Assembly: GCA_030697165.1 (NCBI GenBank)
Contig: JAUYQQ010000015.1
Location: 124,001-188,000, forward strand
Source: Acidobacteriota bacterium
GTDB lineage: Bacteria; Acidobacteriota; Vicinamibacteria; Vicinamibacterales; UBA2999
Direction: 5' to 3'
DNA: 64,000 nucleotides
Under the pieces are notes generated by a model. That model ran no database searches. It was given only the letters and a program-made list of their open reading frames with translations, and had not been told where the DNA came from. Numbering within the stretch: the first letter of the stretch is position 1; every line of letters begins with the position of its first letter. The position numbers were made by a program, and so were the translations under genes. Shown here one piece after another: positions 35,230-43,854 of the stretch.

Positions 35230-37176
35230 ATGCTCGGATTCACAGTCGGCGCGGCGACGACACCTGCTCCGAACCCGGCCGTCGGGAGCGACATCCGGGA
35301 CCGCTACACGACCCTGCTCGACTCGATCGGCGATGGCTTCTGCGTGCTCGAGAAGGTCGCGGTACCCAACGGTGAGCCCCCGGACTATCGCTACACTGAG
35401 GTCAACTCGGCGTTCGTTACCCACACGGGCGTTGCCAACGTGCTCGGCCGCACCATGCGCGAAGTAATGGGCGCTGAATGCGACAGCTGGTTCCCGATCT
35501 GGGACGCCGTGCTGAACACCGGCAAGCCGATGCGGTTCGAGCAGGAGTTCGTCGGCATGGGCCTCTGGCTCGAGCTCTACGCCTTCCGCGTGAACGATCA
35601 GCCGCGGCGCGGCGTGGGCGTCCTGTTCAAGGACGTCACCGCCCGCAAGCACGCCGACGGGTTGTTGCGCGACAGCGAAGAACGCTACCGGCGGCTGTTC
35701 GAGTCGGCCAAGGACGGCATCCTGATCCTCGACTTCGCGACCGGCGTGATCATCGACGCCAATCCGTACATGACCGAGTTAATCGGCTACTCCGCCGGCG
35801 AGCTCGCCGGCAAGGAGCTGTGGCAGATTGGCCTGTTCGCCGACAAGGCCGGCAGCGAAGCGGCGGTGCAGCAGCTGCGGGAGCAGGGCTACATCCGCTT
35901 CGAGAACCTGCCGCTCCAGTCCAACCGCGGCCGCACGGTCGAGGTCGATGTCGTCGGCAACGCCTACCGCGAGCACCGGCACAAGGTGATCCAGTGCAAC
36001 ATCCGGGATATCTCCGAACGCTGCGCGCTCGAACGCACCATGCACGCCCATGCCGAGGCGCTGGCCGCGATCGATCGGCGCAAGGACGAGTTTCTCGCCA
36101 TGCTCAGCCACGAGCTGCGCGCGCCGCTGGCGCCAATCGTCAGCGCGGCGCAGCTCCTGCGCCTGCGGGAGAACGAAGGGCTGGTCGAACGGCAGGCCTG
36201 CATGATCATCGAGCGCCAGGTCGGGCAGCTCAAGTACCTGGTTGACGACCTGCTGGAAGTGTCGCGCATCACCCACGGCAAGGTGCACCTGCGATCCGAA
36301 CCGGCGGTGCTGAACACGATCATCGGACTGGCCGTGGAGGCAGTGACCCCGCTCATCGAATGGCGCCATCACCAGCTCACGGTGGCCCTGCCGGCGGAGC
36401 CGATTGGCCTCACCGGTGACGCCGCGCGGCTCGAGCAGGTCGTGGTCAACCTGCTGACCAATGCCGCCAAGTACACCGACGAAGGTGGCCGCATCTGGCT
36501 GAGCGTGGACCTCGAGAACGACACGGCGGTGCTGCGGGTGCGCGACAACGGCATTGGCATCAGCGCCGACCTGATGCCGCACGTCTTCGATCTGTTCACG
36601 CAGGAGTCACGCTCGCTCGATCGGGCGCAGGGCGGCCTGGGCATTGGCCTGTCGCTCGTCCGCCGCCTGGTCGAGGCGCACGGCGGCACGGTGGCCGCGA
36701 CCAGCGAGTTGGGACAGGGCAGCGAGTTCGTGGTGCGCCTGCCCCTCACGGCGCCCCCGCCCGTGCGGTCACTGCAGTCGCTGCCCAAGGCGACCGCGGC
36801 GTGCTGCCAGGTGCTGGTGGTCGACGACAGCGTCGACACGGCGGACAGCCTGGCGTTGTTGCTCTCGGTTTCCGGACACCGGGTCCGGACGGCCCACGAC
36901 GGCCCCTCGGCGCTGGCCGCGATCGCGCAGGCGCCGCCAGATGCCGTGGTGATGGACATCGGCCTGCCCGGCATCGATGGTTATGAAGTGGCCCGCCGCG
37001 TGCGCCGGCGCCCTGGCACCGACAGCATGGTGCTGGTCGCGATGACGGGATACGGACAGGAGCGGGATCGCCAGATGGCCCGCGACGCCGGATTCAACCA
37101 CCACCTGGTCAAGCCCGCCGACCTCGACGAGCTGCTGCGCATCCTTGCCGGGGTCACCGCAAGCGCGGCCTCGTGA
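35230..37176 (+). CDS. Hybrid sensor histidine kinase (PAS-PAS-HisKA-HATPase-REC)
   Basis: The 648-residue kinase is soluble. Two PAS domains (about 24-140 and 145-270) precede a HisKA domain with phospho-acceptor His 294 ([13 protein letters not shown]), then HATPase_c ([31 protein letters not shown]) and a C-terminal receiver with Asp 576 ([14 protein letters not shown]) and Lys in VKPAD. It has no output domain, so phosphate must pass to another protein. It is divergent from the thiamine-diphosphate gene across 135 bases and ends one base before the decayed gene on the other strand. Confidence 0.93.
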   Translation: MLGFTVGAATTPAPNPAVGSDIRDRYTTLLDSIGDGFCVLEKVAVPNGEPPDYRYTEVNSAFVTHTGVANVLGRTMREVMGAECDSWFPIWDAVLNTGKPMRFEQEFVGMGLWLELYAFRVNDQPRRGVGVLFKDVTARKHADGLLRDSEERYRRLFESAKDGILILDFATGVIIDANPYMTELIGYSAGELAGKELWQIGLFADKAGSEAAVQQLREQGYIRFENLPLQSNRGRTVEVDVVGNAYREHRHKVIQCNIRDISERCALERTMHAHAEALAAIDRRKDEFLAMLSHELRAPLAPIVSAAQLLRLRENEGLVERQACMIIERQVGQLKYLVDDLLEVSRITHGKVHLRSEPAVLNTIIGLAVEAVTPLIEWRHHQLTVALPAEPIGLTGDAARLEQVVVNLLTNAAKYTDEGGRIWLSVDLENDTAVLRVRDNGIGISADLMPHVFDLFTQESRSLDRAQGGLGIGLSLVRRLVEAHGGTVAATSELGQGSEFVVRLPLTAPPPVRSLQSLPKATAACCQVLVVDDSVDTADSLALLLSVSGHRVRTAHDGPSALAAIAQAPPDAVVMDIGLPGIDGYEVARRVRRRPGTDSMVLVAMTGYGQERDRQMARDAGFNHHLVKPADLDELLRILAGVTASAAS

Positions 37177-37576
37177 TCAGGCGCGAAGCGCAGTCCGGCC
37201 GGCTGGCCGGGTGGTGACGCGCGCGATCTCGGCAAACAGGAGTTCGCGCGGGATCGGCTTGGAGGCATAGCCGTCCATCAACGCCGCCTCGCATCGCTCG
37301 CGGTCAACGCGACAATCGGGGTATGACCGCCGCGCCCGGCCGCGATCCGCCGGATCTCGGCACTCGCCTGGACCCCGTCCATTTCCGGCATCGGCAAATC
37401 CATGAGGACCAGGTCGAAGGGTTCGCGCAGGTACGCCGCCACGGCGGTCTGGCCGTTGTCGGCGACCACCACGGTGTGGCCGGCGCGCTCCAGGAACCGC
37501 CGCGCGAGGCGGTGAGCATCATCAGCGCGGTCAGCTTGCGCCTGATCGAGAGCCGCCTGAAGCCAATCGCCGGCAC
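37177..37576 (-). pseudogene. Remains of a hybrid histidine kinase (N-terminus fused to broken receiver)
   Basis: From GTG 37576 the first 22 codons (IGFRRLSIRRKLTALMMLTA) match the start of a membrane-bound hybrid kinase. The sequence then jumps, in another frame, to a receiver domain (HTVVVADNGQ, VLMDLPMPEMDG, IVALTA), and a second frameshift near 37290 puts the receiver end (ALMDGYASKPIPRELLFAEI) in the third frame, ending at TGA 37177-37179. The input, kinase and ATPase domains, more than a kilobase, are missing. It follows the YfiR gene at the spacing expected for a YfiR/kinase operon. Confidence 0.85.
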
Positions 37577-37580
37577 ACCC

Positions 37581-38123
37581 TCATTGCGACGCCAGGCTGA
37601 GCAGCTGGGAACTGATCTTCAATCCCGCCGCATCGGTTTGTCGACGGTTGACCTGGAAGCGCATCCGGTTGTCTTCGAGATAGACGCGAACCATGCCACC
37701 GTCGCGCAGGAAGCGGGCGGTCTCGCCGACGGTGAGTACCGGACCGCGGGTCCGGCGCAACACCGCCGCCGCTCCGTCTGGCGGCAGGTCGGCCAGATAG
37801 AGAAGGTCGCACCCGTCGGCCGTGCCGGCCAAGGCGAAGTCGCGCACTTCGACCGTCCGGCCGGCGACCAGTTTGCCGCGCACCGCCGCCGTGGCCGCGG
37901 CGGCGAGCGGGGCGTTGCCGGCCACGCAAATGGCCATGGGCCGGGACACCACGGGCCAGGTGACGAACTTGGTGAAGTTGAACAGGAACGCCGCCTTGAC
38001 CTGCAGTTCGCTGACCGGCTGGCTGGCTGCGCTCGACGCCCCGCCGGCCAGGGCGACCGCTGTCACACCGGCCCAGAGAGCGGGACGAAGAGCGCGCGAC
38101 AGGCGGGCGCCGATGGAAGCCAT
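37581..38123 (-). CDS. YfiR-family periplasmic protein
   Basis: This 180-residue precursor has a signal peptide (cleavage after GASSAAS) and a DUF4154/YfiR domain: LQVKAAFLFNFTKFVTWP at residues 41-58 is the family signature, and GPVLTVGETARFL is near the C-terminal third. YfiR proteins bind and restrain a partner membrane enzyme from the periplasm. Here the partner gene downstream is decayed, so the protein may be an orphan or may act on another kinase. It follows the TonB receptor gene with a 20-base gap. Confidence 0.9.
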   Translation of the reverse strand: MASIGARLSRALRPALWAGVTAVALAGGASSAASQPVSELQVKAAFLFNFTKFVTWPVVSRPMAICVAGNAPLAAAATAAVRGKLVAGRTVEVRDFALAGTADGCDLLYLADLPPDGAAAVLRRTRGPVLTVGETARFLRDGGMVRVYLEDNRMRFQVNRRQTDAAGLKISSQLLSLASQ

Positions 38124-38143
38124 CGTCTCTGTCAGTTGAAGAA

Positions 38144-40132
38144 CTAGAAGCGCACGTGCAGTCGCAACTGCATGGTGCGACCGTCCTGCCTGATGGACGC
38201 CTGGAGGTGCTCTTCGGCACCGGGGTCGTTGTAAGAGCGGTTGAGCGCATTGTACACACTCAGGCTGAACCCGATGCGTTGGCTGGCGGGTGTGGTGACG
38301 GTGAGATTGGGGGCAAAGAAACCGCTGACCGGGACACCGCTCAGGTCAAGGCGCTCGCCGACCCGCTGCCCCTCGACCGCCACGACCACGCGCGACAGCG
38401 GCACCTGGAGGCTGACCGTCGACATGTGTTGCGGTGAGTTCGAGGTCGCCTCGTCCCGCTCGTGATCCCGGACCCGGGCAAACGTGTGGCTGGCCCGCGC
38501 GACGATGCCGTTGTCGAAGCGCGCCTCAATCTCGGCCTCAATGCCGCGGCCGCGAATGCGGCCGGCGTTCTCGAAGAAGATGTCCTCGACGTCGGTGGCC
38601 CGCTGCTCGATGATGCGCTGCATGTCGTAGTCGAACGCCGTCATCGTCAAGCGGACCTTGGCCGAGAGCGACTCCTCCCACACCAGCTCCGTCGACCGGA
38701 TCTGTTCCGGCCGCAGCAGCAATCCCCGAGCGGCTTGGGCCGTGTAGTAGTAGCGCTCGTACGGATTGGGCGCGCGAAAGGCGCGGCCGTACAACACCTT
38801 CACCGCCGTCTGGGGACGCGGCAACAACACCAGGCCCGCGCGCGGTGTCACGTGGGTGCCAAAGTCCGAGAACCGATCGACGCGCAGCCCGGCGTTCAGC
38901 AGCAGCCACGAGGCCGGACGCATCTCGTCCTGGACGTAGAGACCAAGCTTGGTGGCCGGGACATCAACATCGAGATACTGGCTCGACCCATCGTGGGCTG
39001 TCTGCCGGTTCTGCAAATCGCGGCGGACCTCGACGCCCGCCGACACCATGTGCATGCGCCCAGCCTGCCGCCGCGCCGTCAGCTCGCCGGTCACCGCATG
39101 CGCGGTCGAGTCGTCCGTGAACATCACGGTGTCGTCGCCCTCGGCGTAGGGGTAGGCACCCTGGTAACCGTAATAGTCGTAGCCCAGCCGCGCGGTCGCC
39201 AGCCAGCCCTTGCCGACGGGGCCGTCGTACACGCCGGTCACAAACCCGCGATCGTCGTCGGTGCGCTCGCGGTCGTCGCCAAACACCGTGCCGTACGACG
39301 CGGTCGGCACCTGCTTGGCGCGGTGAACGGCGCCGGCGCGCACGGAGAAGCGGCCGGCCGAGAGCGACCCGAACACGCTCGTCGCCTCGTCGCGGTCAAG
39401 GTCGCGCGCGATCGCCGGCACGCCGTCCGTGTCGAACTCCGGGTAGTACAGGTTGCGCTGACCGTCGGAGAAGTACCCCGACCCGCCGATCAGCACTTCG
39501 CGGCCATCACCGAACACCCGGCCGTAACTGCCGGCGGCACGGCGGGTGCCGAGCGAGCCACCCATCAGGTCGGCCTGCACGCCCGAGCGGCTGGCGCCGC
39601 TCTTGGTAATCACGTTGATCACGGCGAACAGCGCGTTGCTGCCATATAGCGACGAGCCGGGCCCGCGAATGATCTCGATCCGCTCGATCAACGACATGTC
39701 GAACAGGAAGTCGGTGCCGAGCGGAGCCATGTCGTAGACGCCGTCGTTGATGCGATGGCCATCGACCAGCAGCAGCAACCGCGTGTTGTAGTCACCGGGC
39801 CGGGAAAATCCGCGCATGCCGACGTAGGTGTAGTTGCGGTCGTAGCTGCTGTAGAAACCGCGGACGGCCCGCAGCGCGTCGGCGATGGTGCGATAGCCAA
39901 ACCGTCGAATCTCTTCCGCGGAGATCACCGTGATCGAGGCTGGCGCTTCCTTCACGGACTGGGGGAATTTCGAGGCAGTCGAGATCACCTCGACCGCCAG
40001 CAAGTCCTCGATCGACATACCGGCGACATCGGGCTTGGGCACGGCCTGGGCCATGCAAACGACAGGAAAGAGGCAGACGAGCAGCCAGGCCGACGCGCTG
40101 CGGGCCGCTGTGGGAAGAGGGGGGCGTTCCAT
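38144..40132 (-). CDS. TonB-dependent outer-membrane receptor
   Basis: This 662-residue receptor has a signal peptide (to about VCMAQA), a TonB-box/DLLAVEV segment, a plug domain (about 50-165: ITVISAEEIRRFGYRTIADAL and IIRGPGSSLYGSNA) and a 22-strand barrel ending LRLHVRF, with the terminal Phe. It lacks the N-terminal carboxypeptidase-like domain of SusC and Cna-type receptors and is closest in layout to BtuB/CirA receptors that sit beside YfiR and hybrid kinases. The ligand is unknown. ATG at 40132 has GGAG nine bases upstream. Confidence 0.9.
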   Translation of the reverse strand: MERPPLPTAARSASAWLLVCLFPVVCMAQAVPKPDVAGMSIEDLLAVEVISTASKFPQSVKEAPASITVISAEEIRRFGYRTIADALRAVRGFYSSYDRNYTYVGMRGFSRPGDYNTRLLLLVDGHRINDGVYDMAPLGTDFLFDMSLIERIEIIRGPGSSLYGSNALFAVINVITKSGASRSGVQADLMGGSLGTRRAAGSYGRVFGDGREVLIGGSGYFSDGQRNLYYPEFDTDGVPAIARDLDRDEATSVFGSLSAGRFSVRAGAVHRAKQVPTASYGTVFGDDRERTDDDRGFVTGVYDGPVGKGWLATARLGYDYYGYQGAYPYAEGDDTVMFTDDSTAHAVTGELTARRQAGRMHMVSAGVEVRRDLQNRQTAHDGSSQYLDVDVPATKLGLYVQDEMRPASWLLLNAGLRVDRFSDFGTHVTPRAGLVLLPRPQTAVKVLYGRAFRAPNPYERYYYTAQAARGLLLRPEQIRSTELVWEESLSAKVRLTMTAFDYDMQRIIEQRATDVEDIFFENAGRIRGRGIEAEIEARFDNGIVARASHTFARVRDHERDEATSNSPQHMSTVSLQVPLSRVVVAVEGQRVGERLDLSGVPVSGFFAPNLTVTTPASQRIGFSLSVYNALNRSYNDPGAEEHLQASIRQDGRTMQLRLHVRF

Positions 40133-40334
40133 TCTGTAGACTCCGGCACCAGAGCTGCAGCAATGGTGCCAAGCAGATTGCTTGACGAGCGGGGGGAATT
40201 TCGAGGACTTTAGCGACTGCGAACCCAGGCTGCGGAACGCCGGAGTGTGCGCGCACACCCTTCGCACATGTGCGCAGGACGTTCGCGCTACGCGGTCTAT
40301 TTCCGTTGGACCTGGTAGGAAAGAGATCAAGGGG

Positions 40335-40396
40335 AACAAGAGTTCAGGAGAGGAGGTCAGGAGAAGAGTTTCTTCTGACCTCCTGATCTCCTGTTA
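40335..40396. repeat. Inverted ACAGGAG/TCAGGAG repeat, copy A
   Basis: The left arm (40336-40372) has AAGAGTTCAGGAG-AGGAGGTCAGGAG and the right arm (40373-40396) TTCTGACCTCCTGATCTCCTGTT. The right end overlaps the creatininase stop codon. Related copies lie at 48237-48333 and 58139-58200. Confidence 0.8.
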
Positions 40397-42115
40397 TTGG
40401 CCGCCGCGGCCGGCGCCGCGCGGCGGGGGCGGGTTCTTCAGCAGGCGGTACTGCGCAATGGCGGCATTGACCTTGAACTCGATGCCCATGCGGCCAATCT
40501 CGGCGGTCGCCCGCATCGGATCGCCCGACACCCCGGCATCCTTGGGGCCGCCCCACGGCATCAGCATGTTCTTGCGGATGCCCGCCGGGTAGACGTGCAG
40601 CATCTGCGCGGTGTCGCTGATGCCGGCGTGGCTGCCGATGATGCTGTCGTCGTAGCCGTAGGCGGCGTGCATCCAGGCGCGGTAGTGCTCGCGGCCTTCT
40701 TCGTAGTACGCGGTCAAGGCGTAGACCCTGGTGCCGGCGGTCTTCCACTCTTCGTTCAGCTTGGCAGCCGTGCTGGTCAAGCCGCCCTGGTTGCCGCCAC
40801 TGTCGCCGAGGAGCAGGATGTCGGTGGCGCCGTGCGCCTTGAGGCTGCGGGCCACCGCATCGAGCAACCCGTCAAAGGCCGGCGACGGCAGCGAGATGCC
40901 GCCGGAGTTCTGGCGATCGGGATTGCCTTCGGGCACGTACTGGATGACCGGCGTCACCAGCGCGTTGCCGAGCTTGCGCGCCATCACGTTCGCGGCGTGG
41001 CTGACCGTGAAGTTGTGCTTGCCGAGCACCATGTGGTACCCGTTCTTCTCGGTGCCGCCGGTCGGCACGATGAACACGGTCTTGCCGGCCTTCATCAAGT
41101 CGCGGTTCTCTTCCCACGTCAGTTCGTCCACGAACACGGTGTCGGGCGCACGGGTCGGCGTCTTGCTGGCCGGCGCGGTGTCCATGGTCGGCCCGGTCGG
41201 CCGCGCCTCGGCGTTCGGCGGGCGGTTGCCTCCCCCGCCGCCGCGCGGGGCGTCGGCCGCGGCCACCGGCGGCTCAGCGCCGCTGGTCATGCGCTTGACC
41301 TGCGCCACGGCGTTGTCGATCTTGATCTGCAGGAACCGGCGTCCCAACTCGGGCGAGGCGATCGACGGGTCGCCGCTCACGCCGTTATTGGGGTAGTCGT
41401 TGCCGCTCAGGCGATCGCGCCGCACGTGCTGCGGCGCCACGAACAACAGCTCCGACGTGTCCTGCACGTTGGCGTGGCCGCCAATGCGGTCGGCGGGGAT
41501 CTTGAGATTGGCGGTAATCCAGGTGCGCTGATCGGCGTGGGCCTTGGTGTAGTAGTCGTCCACCCAGTACGCGGTGGCTTCGCCCTTGAACAACTCGTTC
41601 AACTGCACCGCCGCGGCGCGCATGCCGTTGCGGTTGCCGCCCGAATCGCCCATGAACAGGATGGTCTTGAAGCCGCTCGACTTGAGGCTGCGGCCCGCCA
41701 GCACCAGCAGTTCGATGAAGCGATCCTCGGGCAGCGTGATGGTGCCGGGCTTGCTCATGTGGCCGGTGGGGGGATCCCAGCTGCCCTCGGGCACGTACGC
41801 CAGGACCGGGGCCACCAGCGTCTTGCCGAGGCTGCGCGCGATCTGGTCGGCGGCGTAGTGCATCACGAACTTGTGCTCGCCGTCGGCCATGTGCGGGCCT
41901 TTCTGCTCGGTCCCGGCGGTGGCGATGATCACCGAGGTCGTCCCGCCGGCCACGAGGTCACGCACCTCGGCCCAGGTCAGCTCTTCGATGAACACCGTGT
42001 CGGGTGGCGGCGCCGCCGGCATGGTGTCCGGGGCGTCGGCCGGGCGTTGGGCCGAAACCGACAGGACGAAGACAAATAGAGACGCAACGACCGTCAAAAG
42101 AGCGCGTTTCGACAT
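40394..42115 (-). CDS. Secreted protein of two fused creatininase-like domains
   Basis: The 573-residue precursor has a signal peptide (cleavage after SVSA) and two homologous creatininase-fold domains (about 40-290 and 325-565) joined by a Gly/Pro-rich linker. Matching blocks are DTVFIEELTWAEVRD and DTVFVDELTWEENRD, GTEQKGPHM and GTEKNGYHM, MGDSGGNRNGM and LGDSGGNQGGL, VSGDPSIAS and VSGDPMRAT. In true creatininases the first block carries EQHGPH and the second NGHGGN, so metal-ligand His positions are altered in both domains. It is exported, unlike amidases of this family. Substrate unknown. Confidence 0.85.
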   Translation of the reverse strand: MSKRALLTVVASLFVFVLSVSAQRPADAPDTMPAAPPPDTVFIEELTWAEVRDLVAGGTTSVIIATAGTEQKGPHMADGEHKFVMHYAADQIARSLGKTLVAPVLAYVPEGSWDPPTGHMSKPGTITLPEDRFIELLVLAGRSLKSSGFKTILFMGDSGGNRNGMRAAAVQLNELFKGEATAYWVDDYYTKAHADQRTWITANLKIPADRIGGHANVQDTSELLFVAPQHVRRDRLSGNDYPNNGVSGDPSIASPELGRRFLQIKIDNAVAQVKRMTSGAEPPVAAADAPRGGGGGNRPPNAEARPTGPTMDTAPASKTPTRAPDTVFVDELTWEENRDLMKAGKTVFIVPTGGTEKNGYHMVLGKHNFTVSHAANVMARKLGNALVTPVIQYVPEGNPDRQNSGGISLPSPAFDGLLDAVARSLKAHGATDILLLGDSGGNQGGLTSTAAKLNEEWKTAGTRVYALTAYYEEGREHYRAWMHAAYGYDDSIIGSHAGISDTAQMLHVYPAGIRKNMLMPWGGPKDAGVSGDPMRATAEIGRMGIEFKVNAAIAQYRLLKNPPPPRGAGRGGQ

Positions 42116-42137
42116 GGCGGTAGACTACCAAAAACAA

Positions 42138-42188
42138 GGTGCCATGGGTGCCAAGGGTGCCAGAGGTGCCAGAGGTGCCAGAGGTTGC
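42138..42188. repeat. 9-bp GGTGCC minisatellite upstream of the phosphatase gene
   Basis: There are five units of GGTGCC followed by ATG, AAG or AGA, plus a partial sixth, which ends six bases before the phosphatase start codon and so occupies the ribosome-binding region. Confidence 0.9.
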
Positions 42189-42193
42189 CTGCT

Positions 42194-43729
42194 ATGCGTT
42201 TGATTTCCTCCGTGGTCGTTGTCCTCCTGTTGGCCGGTTGCGCGGGCGGCAACCCGCCTCCGGCCCGCACGCAGCCCGTGCCGGCGCCGCAGGCCGCGGC
42301 CGCGTCGCCCCTGCGCCAACAGTGGCTCGACATGTTCGCGCGCGCCTACTTCCCCGGCCGCAGCGGCCAGCTCTTCATCGTGCCGAGGGAGGGCGACTTC
42401 ATTACTGAACGGGATCCGCTGTACGTCTTCATGCACGGCTCGCCGTGGGACTACGACACCCGCATCCCGATCCTGTTTCACGGCGCGCCGTTCGTGACGG
42501 CCGGCGACTGGCCGGAGGCCGCGGCCCAGCAGGACATCGCGCCAACGATCGGGGCGTTGATTGGCGCGCCGGCGCCGGCCACCTACACCGGCCGGGTGCT
42601 GGCGAGCGCGATCACCACCACCGTGGGACGGCCGCGCGTGGTGTCGGTGATCGTGCTCGATGGGATGCGGGCAGAGTTTTTCGATCGCTACGCCGCCGAC
42701 CTGCCGACGCTGACGCGCCTGCGCCGCGAGGGGGCGTGGTTCTCGGAGGCGCGCGTCAACGTGCTCCCCACGGTCACCGGCGTCGGCCACGCCACGATCG
42801 GCACCGGCTCCGATCCGCGATTCCACGGCATCACCGTCAACAACCTGTTCAATCGCGCCACCGGCAAGGCGCAGCCGGCCTACGCGAACCTCGATCCGCA
42901 GGAGTTGATGGCGCTCACCCTGGGGGACAGCTGGAACCTGGCGACCAACGGCGCGGCGGTGATCATCGGCCAGGGTGGCGCGATTCGCGCGACCGCGGGG
43001 CTGGTGGGCCGCGGGTCGTGCCTGGTGGGCGCCAAGAAGGTGGTGGCCGCCAGCTACGGTGGCAGCGACGGCGGCTGGGAGACCAATCCGGACTGCTACA
43101 CGATGCCAGAGGCGCTAAACGCGTTCGTCGGGCGCAAGGTGTGGGAAGCGGCCGGCGGCACCCACATGGGCCACGACATCTCGAGTGCCTCGAAGTTCCG
43201 CGCGTCGAGCCTGTACCAGAAGTTCGAAGCCGAAGCGCTGATGGCCGTCGTCGAGGCCTCGGCGGCCGGCGCTGACGACATCACCGACCTGGTCTACGTC
43301 AACATGAAGGGCCCCGACTATGCCGGACACATGCACGGTCCTGACTCGCCCGAGATCAAGGCCACGCTCGCCGAGCTCGATCGGCAAATGGCGGCGTACC
43401 TGGCGTTGCTGGACAAGAAGGCCGGTCCCGGCCGCAGCGTGACCGTGATCACCGCCGACCACGGCACCCCGGGCGGTCCCGGGCCGTGGCGCCGGCACTA
43501 CACCGACGAGATCATCGCGCGGGTGAACAAGCAGTTCGATCCCGAAGGCAGGATCATTCAGTACTACAACGATGCCGCGAACAACCAGATGTTCATCGAC
43601 ACCGCCCGGCTGCAGTCCCTGGGGTTTACGCTGAAGGACGTCGCGGCGATGCTCCAGGGCATTGACTACCTCGCCGCGGCGTTCACCGAGGACGAGGTGC
43701 GGCAGGCGCAGGCGGCGCTACGCAGGTGA
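42194..43729 (+). CDS. Alkaline phosphatase/nucleotide pyrophosphatase-family lipoprotein
   Basis: The 511-residue precursor begins at ATG 42194 with a lipobox LLAGC (Cys 18). A phosphodiesterase-like domain follows: VIVLDGMRAEFF binds metal, LPTVTGVGHATIGTGSDPR holds the Thr nucleophile region, and GPDYAGHMHGPDS and ITADHGTPGG give further metal His/Asp ligands. The order matches type I phosphodiesterase/nucleotide pyrophosphatases (PF01663). The N-terminal segment (PREGDFITERDPLYVFMHG) duplicates part of the C-terminal fold. It may hydrolyse phosphate esters or lipids at the cell surface. The GGTGCC array lies directly upstream. Confidence 0.88.
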   Translation: MRLISSVVVVLLLAGCAGGNPPPARTQPVPAPQAAAASPLRQQWLDMFARAYFPGRSGQLFIVPREGDFITERDPLYVFMHGSPWDYDTRIPILFHGAPFVTAGDWPEAAAQQDIAPTIGALIGAPAPATYTGRVLASAITTTVGRPRVVSVIVLDGMRAEFFDRYAADLPTLTRLRREGAWFSEARVNVLPTVTGVGHATIGTGSDPRFHGITVNNLFNRATGKAQPAYANLDPQELMALTLGDSWNLATNGAAVIIGQGGAIRATAGLVGRGSCLVGAKKVVAASYGGSDGGWETNPDCYTMPEALNAFVGRKVWEAAGGTHMGHDISSASKFRASSLYQKFEAEALMAVVEASAAGADDITDLVYVNMKGPDYAGHMHGPDSPEIKATLAELDRQMAAYLALLDKKAGPGRSVTVITADHGTPGGPGPWRRHYTDEIIARVNKQFDPEGRIIQYYNDAANNQMFIDTARLQSLGFTLKDVAAMLQGIDYLAAAFTEDEVRQAQAALRR

Positions 43730-43805
43730 AGTTCGCCGCTTCGTCGATGCTGCCGGTGCCTTGGTAGCGCGCCACCCTCGGGTAGGCACAGAGCGGCCGC
43801 GGCAT

Positions 43806-43844
43806 GTGGCGTCCGCCCTTGGTCCGCCTAAAGGCGGACGCCAC
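43806..43844. repeat. Palindrome GTCCGCCTAAAGGCGGAC with outer GTGGCGTCC arms
   Basis: The core dyad 43822-43839 is a variant of the GTCCGGC palindrome at 20555-20572, and the outer GTGGCGTCCGCC / GGCGGACGCCAC arms match its flank as well. It lies between convergent genes. Confidence 0.8.
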
Positions 43845-43854
43845 CTCGGGCGGA

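Noticed and set aside
40335-40396. Copy A of the ACAGGAG repeat as a factor-independent terminator of the creatininase gene
   Set aside because: It overlaps the stop codon, has no T run on the gene strand, and its relatives lie in a promoter region.
40397-42079. A 560-codon open frame antisense to the creatininase-like gene
   Set aside because: Its composition is that of a codon-shadow (His/Arg/Val/Gly-rich) and the sense frame has a signal peptide and two homologous domains.
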